Shown: positions 1 to 5,294 of the stretch, piece by piece
How the letters are laid out: each line of letters opens with the position of its first letter
Position numbering within the stretch: the stretch's first letter is position 1
From: an uncultured Lachnospiraceae bacterium
GTDB lineage: Bacteria > Bacillota > Clostridia > Lachnospirales > Lachnospiraceae
Assembly: GCA_905236545.1 (NCBI GenBank)
Contig: CAJOQO010000309.1
Span: 1 to 6,713, forward strand
DNA: 6,713 nt
Reading direction: 5' to 3'
Translations under genes and position numbers: made by a program
Notes under the pieces: generated by a model
The model's database searches: none
What the model was told of the DNA's origin: nothing
What the model saw: only the letters and a program-made list of their open reading frames with translations

Positions 1-398
1 ATATCAAGGATCGTCGCGACCAGGGAGCCGGTCCAGGCTCCCGTTCCGGGAAGCGGGATGCCGACGAACAGAAACAGTCCCCAGAATTCCCCGTATTTCA
101 TACCGTTGCTCTTCTGCTGCCCTCTTCTCTCGATCCACTCCGCGAAGCCATGCAGCGGCGTTCTTTTCATCAGAACCAGCGCTTTGCGCAGGAACAGGAG
201 GATAAAGGGAACCGGAAGGACATTGCCCAGAACACAGATCGGAACCGCTACCCTGAGATCCACCCCGAGAAGCGCGGCCACGATCAGGCCTCCCCTGCAC
301 TCAAGAATCGGAAAGAGCGAAACGATAAAGATCACAAGCTCCGCAGGCATCACCTGCCCAAGATTGGACGCAAACCAGGTTGCGAGTGAGTTGGTCAT
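1..398 (-). CDS. Putative small multidrug export family membrane protein (PF06695 / COG2426), 3' end missing
   Basis: The reading frame opens at ATG 396-398 and runs off the low-coordinate edge after 132 codons, so the C-terminus is missing. An AAGGAG at 409-414 lies 10 nt upstream of the ATG. The protein is very hydrophobic. Family-like landmarks are FPILECRGG (residues 29-37, where relatives usually have PIIELRG), GNVLPVP (59-65) and a strongly conserved GIPLPGTGAWTG (113-124). Membrane segments are likely around residues 16-32, 36-46 and 50-71, with another hydrophobic stretch from about 105; the charged part at 78-103 is probably a loop. The family is called 'putative small multi-drug export protein', but transport has little experimental support that I know of, so the substrate is unknown. 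It follows hisC by 18 nt and is probably last or late in the same operon. Family assignment is good; function is not established. Confidence 0.85.
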   Translation of the reverse strand, partial: MTNSLATWFASNLGQVMPAELVIFIVSLFPILECRGGLIVAALLGVDLRVAVPICVLGNVLPVPFILLFLRKALVLMKRTPLHGFAEWIERRGQQKSNGMKYGEFWGLFLFVGIPLPGTGAWTGSLVATILD

Positions 399-416
399 AG
401 ATAAGAATCTCCTTCA

Positions 417-1526
417 TCAGTCCATTCCGCAGGACGCCTTATACTTCCTGCAGAAAGCGGTCAGCGCATCCATCTCTTCCTCTGTTCCGATGGTTATGCG
501 AAGATAGTTGTCGATCCGCGGTTTTTCAAAATAGCGCACAAGGATGTTTTCCTGCCTCAGCGCCGCAAACAGCTTTCCGGCCGGAATCTCCGGATGCGTA
601 ACAAACAGGAAATTAGCCGCGGAATCCCGGAAGCGGAAGCCAAGCTCCGCCATCTCCTTCTTTACCCGCTCCCTTGTGCGGATAATCTTTGCCGTGCATT
701 CCCGAAAATACGCCTCATCCGCAAGGGCCGCGCATCCGGCCGCAATCGCTGCCTGATTCATCGTATAAGAATTAAAAGAATACTTCACATCATTCAGAAA
801 ACGGATCAGCTTTTCATTCCCGACTGCATACCCGATCCGCATTCCGGCCAGCGACCTCGACTTGGAGAAGGTCTGCACCACGAGAAGATTCTCGTATTCA
901 CCGGTCAGAGGCAGCGCGCTTGCCGCAGGAAGGCAGGCGGAAGAGGCCGCCTCCTCCGCGTCCCTGGCAAAATCAATATAGGCTTCGTCCACGATCACTA
1001 CCACGTCGCGGTTTCTGTCCACGATTTCCCGGATCTCATCCTTCGCCTTCAGAACGCCCGTCGGAGCGTTGGGATTCGGAAAGATGATTCCTCCGTTTTC
1101 CCGGAAATAATCCCGGTTGACGATCCGGAATTCCTCATCAAGCTTCTGCGTCTCATATGGGATCCGGAACAGATCCGCCCACACGTCATAGAAGGAATAG
1201 GTAATGTCCGGAAACAGAACCGGCCTCCCGGATGCGAAAAAGGTGAGAAAGCACATCGCCAGCACATCATCCGATCCGACCCCCGCAAAGACGCATTCAG
1301 GAGAGACCCCGCAGCGTTTCGCGATCGCTTCGACAAGCCCGGACGACGCCGGGTCCGGATATCTGCGCAGCGCATCCCCCTCCAGAGACCGCAGGGCCTC
1401 AAGCACCTTCGGGGAAGGCGGATACGGATTCTCATTCGTATTCAGTTTGATCAGGTTCCTGATCTTCGGCTGCTCTCCCGGTGTATAGGGAACAACCTTT
1501 CTTACATTATTCTCCCAGCCTGACAT
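417..1526 (-). CDS. hisC: Histidinol-phosphate aminotransferase (HisC-like, PLP-dependent)
   Basis: This 369-residue class I/II aminotransferase would transfer an amino group between glutamate and imidazole-acetol phosphate, a late step of histidine synthesis in the cytoplasm. Visible landmarks are the N-terminal LNTNENPYPPSP (residues 28-39), NPNAPTG (151-157), VDEAYIDF (179-186), the PLP-binding lysine K222 in FSKSRSLAGMR, and the C-terminal YLRITIGT (341-348). Length is normal to slightly long. An Ala/Ser-rich stretch between VDEAYIDF and the PLP lysine (about 187-209) looks longer than in typical clostridial HisC. The ATG at 1524-1526 is chosen because GGAG (1534-1537) sits 7 nt upstream. 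It follows prfA by 15 nt and lies outside any visible his operon. HisC enzymes often also accept aromatic substrates, so tyrosine/phenylalanine transamination is a plausible additional or alternative role. Stop codon is TGA. Confidence 0.93.
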   Translation of the reverse strand: MSGWENNVRKVVPYTPGEQPKIRNLIKLNTNENPYPPSPKVLEALRSLEGDALRRYPDPASSGLVEAIAKRCGVSPECVFAGVGSDDVLAMCFLTFFASGRPVLFPDITYSFYDVWADLFRIPYETQKLDEEFRIVNRDYFRENGGIIFPNPNAPTGVLKAKDEIREIVDRNRDVVVIVDEAYIDFARDAEEAASSACLPAASALPLTGEYENLLVVQTFSKSRSLAGMRIGYAVGNEKLIRFLNDVKYSFNSYTMNQAAIAAGCAALADEAYFRECTAKIIRTRERVKKEMAELGFRFRDSAANFLFVTHPEIPAGKLFAALRQENILVRYFEKPRIDNYLRITIGTEEEMDALTAFCRKYKASCGMD

Positions 1527-1541
1527 AGCATCACTCCGTTC

Positions 1542-2618
1542 TCATGGTTGATCCTGGGTTCCGGCCAGCTTCTGCGCCTGGTCCGCCGCGATCAGCGGTT
1601 CGATCAGTTCGTCCAGATCGCCGTCTATGATCTGGTCGATCCGGTACAGAGTCAGTTTGATCCGGTGATCCGTAACCCTCCCCTGCGGGAAATTATAAGT
1701 GCGGATCTTTTCACTGCGGTCTCCCGAGCCGATCTGGCTTCTGCGCTCCTGCGCCTCGGCATCGTGCCGCTCCATCAGCTCCTTCTGATAGAGGATCGAT
1801 CTCAGAATCCTGATCGCCTTGTCCTTGTTCTTCAGCTGGCTCTTCTCATCCTGGCAGCTGACCACGATACCGGTCGGCTCGTGCACAAGACGCACCGCGG
1901 AATCTGTCGTATTGACACACTGGCCGCCGTTTCCGGACGCGCGGAACACATCAAAATGGCATTCATTCAGGTCCAGATCAAAGTCGATCTCCTCCGCCTG
2001 CGGCATGATCGCCACAGTGCAGGCAGACGTATGGATACGGCCGCCGCTCTCTGTCTCCGGAACGCGCTGAACCCGGTGCACGCCCGATTCATACTTCAGC
2101 CTGGAGTAAGCACCCTTCCCGTTCACCAGGAACACACATTCCTTGAAGCCGCCGATTCCGTTCTCGCTCACACTGGTCAGCTCTACCTTCCAGCCCTTCC
2201 TCTCCGCATACCGCATATACATCCGGTATACCTGCGACGCGAACAAAGCCGCCTCATCTCCTCCCACGCCGGCCCGGATCTCCACAACAACATTCTTTTC
2301 ATCATTCGGATCCTTCGGGAGCAGCATCACCCGGAGTGTCTGCTTCATCGACTCCAGCTTTTCCTTAGCCTCAGACAGCTCCTCCTTCAGCATCGAACGC
2401 ATCTCCTCATCGCGCTCCGAGGAAAGCATCTCCTCACACTCGGAGATGGTATCTTCTGTTTTCCGGTAAGAATCGTATGCTTCCGCAACCGGAAGAAGGC
2501 CCGCCTGCTCCTTCATCAGCTGCCTGATGCGCACAGCATCCTTCGTGCACTCCGGATCCGACAGCAGCCTGACGATCTCCTCCAGTCTTCCCTTCACATC
2601 TCTCAGCTGTTCAAACAC
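1542..2618 (-). CDS. prfA: Peptide chain release factor 1 (RF1)
   Basis: RF1 recognises UAA and UAG in the ribosomal A site and triggers peptide release. With the start chosen here it is 358 residues, the normal length. The anticodon-like tripeptide is PET (187-189) followed by SGGRIHTS, as in Bacillus-type RF1. The catalytic GGQ is at 231-233 in SGNGGQCVNTTDSAVRL, with the clostridial Cys where other bacteria have His. The N-terminal part is a charged helical domain. The start is set at GTG 2616-2618 because AGAGG (2626-2630) lies 7 nt upstream. An in-frame TTG at 2634-2636 would add six residues but would lie upstream of that ribosome binding site. The site overlaps the last codons of prmC, whose stop is only 4 nt before the GTG, so translation is probably coupled. 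An intact RF1 means UAG should be a stop codon here. RF2 is excluded by the PET motif rather than SPF. Stop codon is TGA. Confidence 0.96.
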   Translation of the reverse strand: MFEQLRDVKGRLEEIVRLLSDPECTKDAVRIRQLMKEQAGLLPVAEAYDSYRKTEDTISECEEMLSSERDEEMRSMLKEELSEAKEKLESMKQTLRVMLLPKDPNDEKNVVVEIRAGVGGDEAALFASQVYRMYMRYAERKGWKVELTSVSENGIGGFKECVFLVNGKGAYSRLKYESGVHRVQRVPETESGGRIHTSACTVAIMPQAEEIDFDLDLNECHFDVFRASGNGGQCVNTTDSAVRLVHEPTGIVVSCQDEKSQLKNKDKAIRILRSILYQKELMERHDAEAQERRSQIGSGDRSEKIRTYNFPQGRVTDHRIKLTLYRIDQIIDGDLDELIEPLIAADQAQKLAGTQDQP

Positions 2619-2622
2619 ACTC

Positions 2623-3450
2623 TCACCTCTGTCCAAGAACCACTCTGTCCATTCCGCCCAGATCCTTTATCACGCGGACCGAATGGAATCCTTTATCGTC
2701 AAACATCGATCTGACTGACCATGCCTGATCATAACCGATCTCCACGAGCAGCCAGCCGCCCGGAAGCAGATAATCATCCGCCCCCGCAAGGATACGGCGG
2801 TAAAACCCAAGTCCGTCCCTTCCTCCGTCCAGCGCCATGCGGGGCTCATGATCACGTACCTCCTCCATCAGCGAGCTGATCGTCTCCGTCGGGATATAGG
2901 GCGGATTCGACACAATCATGTGAAAGCGTCCTTCCACAGCATCATAAAGATCTCCCCGGAAAAACCGGAGCCGCTTTGATACGCCATGATAAGCCGCATT
3001 CTCCGCGGCAACCGCAATCGCAGCGTCTGAAAGATCGGCCGCACAGCCGGACAGTCCGTCCCCGAGGCACAGGAGGCTGACCGCGATACATCCGGAGCCG
3101 GTGCACAGATCAAGGAAGGCATCCCCCCTCCGGCTTCTTTCAAGCGCCGCCTCCACAAGCGTCTCCGTATCCTGCCGCGGGCACAGAACATCCTCCGTCA
3201 CCCGGAATCTCAGGCCGCAAAAGAAGGTTTCCCCGACGATCTGCTGCAGCGGGATCCTTGCGGCGCGAAGCCTGACCTTCTCCAGATACTGCTCCGCGTC
3301 CTTCAGCTCCTCTTCCGGCCGTGCATAATACGCGGCACGGCTGATCCCGCAGACAGACTGAAGCAGTAGCATAGCGTCTGTTCCGTAGTCCGGCACATGT
3401 GCCTCCTCCAGGCATTTCTTCGCTTTCTGCACTGCTTCACTGATCGTCAT
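2623..3450 (-). CDS. prmC: Release factor glutamine N5-methyltransferase PrmC (HemK family)
   Basis: PrmC uses S-adenosylmethionine to methylate the glutamine of the GGQ motif in release factors, raising termination efficiency. The 275-residue length is typical. An N-terminal helical domain (about 1-75) binds the release factor. It is followed by PRQDTE (91-96), the SAM-binding loop DLCTGSGCIA (114-123), an acidic residue region near 137-151, and the catalytic NPPY (182-185) in SNPPYIPTE that holds the substrate glutamine. The C-terminus ends in the usual KDLGGMDRVVLG. The ATG at 3448-3450 overlaps the TGA of the upstream DUF1385 gene as ATGA, and I see no good Shine-Dalgarno, so it probably depends on translational coupling. 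Its substrate gene prfA begins 4 nt downstream, so enzyme and substrate are made from adjacent cistrons. NPPY methyltransferases also include rRNA and DNA enzymes, but the HemK-type N-terminal domain and the context make PrmC nearly certain. Confidence 0.95.
   Translation of the reverse strand: MTISEAVQKAKKCLEEAHVPDYGTDAMLLLQSVCGISRAAYYARPEEELKDAEQYLEKVRLRAARIPLQQIVGETFFCGLRFRVTEDVLCPRQDTETLVEAALERSRRGDAFLDLCTGSGCIAVSLLCLGDGLSGCAADLSDAAIAVAAENAAYHGVSKRLRFFRGDLYDAVEGRFHMIVSNPPYIPTETISSLMEEVRDHEPRMALDGGRDGLGFYRRILAGADDYLLPGGWLLVEIGYDQAWSVRSMFDDKGFHSVRVIKDLGGMDRVVLGQR
2626..2630 (-). promoter_or_regulatory. Ribosome binding site that decides the prfA start
   Basis: AGAGG, read on the minus strand, lies 7 nt before GTG 2616-2618 and within the last codons of prmC. 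It favours GTG over the in-frame TTG at 2634-2636. The N-terminus it gives (MFEQLRDVKGR) matches the usual RF1 beginning. Confidence 0.75.
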
Positions 3451-4586
3451 ACGTTTTCATTTTTGATCGTATACAAGTCATCACTTTTATGAGGTTCATC
3501 CGCATCCGTAATCTCATAGGAGGTTCCAAAGTTCTCATTGAGATACGCTTTCCAGTTGAACACCGCCTCGACGGACGCCATCCCCACCCGGATCTGGTCA
3601 TCATCCGGCTCTCTCGTCGTCAGCTTCTGAAGAAGGAGACCAGGCTTGCTGAGGATGTTGACGAATGTGTTGTCGTATTTTCCGGCAAGCCGGATAAATT
3701 CAAAGGATACACCCGCAATGACCGGGATCAGCGCGATCCGGATCAGGATCCTCGAAACCGGATCCCCCGTCCTGATGAAGAAGAAGAAAATGACGCTGAC
3801 GATCATAACGATCAGCAGAAAGCTTGTTCCGCAGCGCTTATGCTGTCTGGAACTCTTCCGTACATTCTCAACATTCAGCTCAAGTCCATGCTCGATGCAG
3901 TTGATGCATTTATGCTCTGCTCCATGATACATAAAGGTTCTCTGGATGTCCTTCATCCGTGAGATCAGCAGGAGATAGCCGAAGAAAATGGCCATCCTCA
4001 GAAGCGCTTCACACACCGAGATCAGGGATTCCGAGGAGGTAACCAGCCTGAGCGCCCTGGACAGAAAATAAGGAAGCAGCATAAACAGCGCTATCGACAC
4101 GCCGAGAGAAAAGATCAGGGTAAAGGTAAGCAGCACAGAGTTATCAGAGTCTGAAGACTTGCCATTCCCGGATTGCTCCCGCTCTCTGAGCTTCTCCCTT
4201 TCCGCTTCCGCTTTCTTCCGGTTCGCCTCCAGAAGTTCGTCCGCCTCCCTGTCCCTGCCCGAAGAACGAAGCCTGGCGGCTTTCTTCTCAGCTTTCTTTT
4301 CCTCCTCCCGGAGCCTTTCCTCCAGTTCCTTCTCCGACTCTTCCGCAAACAGGTCAGCGGAGAACATCAGAGTCTTCATCCCCAGGTACAGAGAGTCAAT
4401 GAAACTGCATACACCGCGCAGAATCGGAATCTTATTCACGCCCTTCCAGGGAATCACCCCGTGATAGACGCCGGTTTTAACTGTAATCTGCTTATCCGCA
4501 GTACGTACAGCGACCGCCCATTTTTCGGCATTGCGCATCATGACGCCTTCCATTACTGCCTGGCCGCCGATATTTGAATACTTCAT
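3447..4586 (-). CDS. yqhQ: DUF1385 / YqhQ-family membrane protein (COG3872), function unknown
   Basis: This 379-residue protein opens with the family signature GGQAVMEGVMMR (residues 7-18). It later has YHGAEHKCINC (220-230), QHKRCGTSF (248-256) and a C-terminal PGLLLQKLTTREP (315-327), all hallmarks of DUF1385. The conserved His and Cys residues look like possible metal ligands, but no activity is established. Probable membrane segments lie near 151-173, 191-209, 255-272 and 276-296. Residues 82-149 form a very charged Glu/Lys/Arg-rich stretch, probably coiled coil, that looks longer than the corresponding linker in typical members. The ATG at 4584-4586 is forced: an in-frame TAG lies three codons upstream and the signature begins at residue 7. 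Its nearest purine-rich site, AGAAGG, ends only 1 nt before the ATG, which is unusually close. The gene is translationally linked to prmC by an ATGA overlap. Family assignment is firm; the biochemical role is unknown. Confidence 0.92.
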   Translation of the reverse strand: MKYSNIGGQAVMEGVMMRNAEKWAVAVRTADKQITVKTGVYHGVIPWKGVNKIPILRGVCSFIDSLYLGMKTLMFSADLFAEESEKELEERLREEEKKAEKKAARLRSSGRDREADELLEANRKKAEAEREKLREREQSGNGKSSDSDNSVLLTFTLIFSLGVSIALFMLLPYFLSRALRLVTSSESLISVCEALLRMAIFFGYLLLISRMKDIQRTFMYHGAEHKCINCIEHGLELNVENVRKSSRQHKRCGTSFLLIVMIVSVIFFFFIRTGDPVSRILIRIALIPVIAGVSFEFIRLAGKYDNTFVNILSKPGLLLQKLTTREPDDDQIRVGMASVEAVFNWKAYLNENFGTSYEITDADEPHKSDDLYTIKNENV

Positions 4587-4614
4587 ACCTTCTATGTATC
4601 TCTCTTTTCAATTG

Positions 4615-4648
4615 AAAAAGAGGGTCGAGGCCCACAGCCTCAACCCTC
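4615..4648 (-). terminator. Rho-independent terminator after rpmE
   Basis: On the minus strand an 11-bp stem, GAGGGTTGAGG paired with CCTCGACCCTC (one T-G wobble), encloses the 7-nt loop CTGTGGG. It is followed directly by TTTTT (4619 down to 4615). It begins 14 nt after the rpmE stop codon and ends about 28 nt before the DUF1385 start. It should end most rpmE transcripts and separate this unit from the downstream operon. Confidence 0.92.
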
Positions 4649-4662
4649 CTTGCCTTATCCTC

Positions 4663-4869
4663 TTAGTTCTGGCTAAGACCGTACTTTCTGTTGAACTTAT
4701 CGATACGGCCGCGTACCTGAGCTGCCTTCTGCTGACCAGTGTAGAACTGATGGCAGGCAGAGCAGATCTCAACGTGGATCTCCGGCTTCGTGGAACCGGT
4801 CGTAAATGTATTCCCGCAGTTGCAGGTAACCTTAGCCTGATAATACTTCGGATGGATTCCTTCTCTCAT
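4663..4869 (-). CDS. rpmE: 50S ribosomal protein bL31, zinc-binding type
   Basis: This is a 68-residue component of the large ribosomal subunit that helps form the inter-subunit bridge region. The start [11 protein letters not shown] is the family beginning. Four cysteines, C16 and C18 (CNC) and C36 and C39 (CSAC), form the zinc site, so this is the zinc-containing (C+) form rather than the zinc-free paralogue made under zinc limitation. The sequence ends in [12 protein letters not shown], a conserved C-terminal motif. The ATG at 4867-4869 is preferred because AGAGG (4878-4882) lies 8 nt upstream. An in-frame GTG at 4876-4878 would add three residues but falls inside that ribosome binding site. 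The gene has its own promoter, a long leader and a strong terminator, so it is mainly monocistronic. The stop codon is TAA. Confidence 0.97.
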   Translation of the reverse strand: MREGIHPKYYQAKVTCNCGNTFTTGSTKPEIHVEICSACHQFYTGQQKAAQVRGRIDKFNRKYGLSQN

Positions 4870-5040
4870 GATATTCACCTCTCTTAATCCTGTGTGAACT
4901 GCTTACGTTCTCCGCGCCGTGCGAAGTCGTCACTTCCCGGAGCATCCGGGCGATCCCCACAAGTCCATGCGGTTTGCCGTGTTCCGATCCCGCTATCTTA
5001 AGCGGAACTGCCTTCGTCATACACAGGCTTCGGACACAAC
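4870..5040 (-). ncRNA. Structured 5' leader of rpmE, candidate bL31 autoregulatory element
   Basis: From the predicted transcription start (about 5040) to the rpmE ATG there are about 170 nt without a convincing gene. On the minus strand CCTGTGT (5027-5021) is perfectly complementary to ACACAGG (4895-4889) just upstream of the ribosome binding site, which would close the whole leader. Between them lie several local hairpins: GTTCCG/CGGAAC (5003-5008 with 4981-4986), or alternatively CCGCT/AGCGG (5001-5005 with 4990-4994); CGG-CAAA-CCG (4970-4979); CCCGGA-TGC-TCCGGG (4936-4950); and GAAGT-GACG-ACTTC (4923-4936). bL31 leader RNAs are known in several phyla, including a Firmicutes type, and E. 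coli bL31 represses its own mRNA. Identity with a described leader class is inferred from position and architecture, not from a consensus match. Confidence 0.5.
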
Positions 5041-5046
5041 AAAGGG

Positions 5047-5075
5047 ATTATAGCACGGTGAATCTGCTGATGCAA
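5047..5075 (-). promoter_or_regulatory. Sigma-A-type promoter for rpmE
   Basis: On the minus strand TTGCAT (5070-5075) and TATAAT (5047-5052) are separated by exactly 17 nt. The -10 is preceded by TGC, giving an extended -10. Transcription should start near 5040. The -35 begins about 10 nt after the copA stop codon. The close match to consensus suits a highly expressed ribosomal protein gene. Confidence 0.85.
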
Positions 5076-5084
5076 GCGATTCTT

Positions 5085-5294
5085 TTACGCAATCCCGAGC
5101 ACCTGATAGTCCTGGTCTTCCACCGCCTTCTTCAGGATGGCGTCGTCCACAGGTTCTCTCAGCGTAACGACCGCGCAGCCTGCAGTATGGGAAACATTCG
5201 CGCTCTCCACCTGGTTGATCGCCTCAAGCGCCTTTCTCACCCTCGCCTCGCAATGTCCGCACATCATGCCTTCGATCTTCATTGTCCTTGTCAT
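5085..5294 (-). CDS. Possible internally initiated CopZ-like copper chaperone (in frame within copA)
   Basis: The in-frame ATG at 5292-5294 is preceded by a perfect AGGAGG (5303-5308) with 8-nt spacing, as good a start signal as that of any gene in the window. Initiation here would give 69 residues, the size of a stand-alone CopZ: a short lead, then KIEGMMCGHCEARV with the copper-binding CxxC (residues 12-15) and a complete HMA fold ending at the copA stop. E. coli copA also yields a free HMA chaperone, though by programmed frameshifting. The site lies in a Glu/Gln-rich linker, where GAG GAA codons can produce AGGAGG by chance, so use of this start is inference. It may also record an ancient copA-copZ fusion. 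Confidence 0.35.
   Translation of the reverse strand: MTRTMKIEGMMCGHCEARVRKALEAINQVESANVSHTAGCAVVTLREPVDDAILKKAVEDQDYQVLGIA

Noticed and set aside
594..1523. Plus-strand open frame of 309 codons opposite hisC
   Set aside because: An Arg/Ile-rich shadow of hisC with no domain pattern; hisC motifs on the minus strand are unambiguous.
1548..2714. Plus-strand open frame of 388 codons opposite prfA and the end of prmC
   Set aside because: It is antisense to two clear family genes, its translation resembles no family I know, and it is explained by the codon bias of the opposite strand.
3725..3768. Repeated GGATCC/GATCCGG words inside the DUF1385 gene
   Set aside because: They fall in ordinary codons (Asp-Pro, Arg-Ile) of a conserved membrane region, with no regular spacing; not a functional repeat.
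4876..4878. In-frame GTG start for rpmE adding three residues
   Set aside because: The GTG is part of the AGAGGTG ribosome binding site; the ATG at 4869 has correct spacing and gives the family N-terminus.
4832..5020. Possible 62-codon leader peptide on the minus strand between the rpmE promoter and rpmE
   Set aside because: The ATG at 5020 has no ribosome binding site, the frame overlaps the start of rpmE, and the composition looks like read-through of the structured leader rather than a gene.
5060..5082. Inverted repeat GAATC...GATTC after copA as a possible copA terminator or operator
   Set aside because: The stem is only 5 bp, no T-run follows, and it overlaps the -35 of the rpmE promoter; probably chance.
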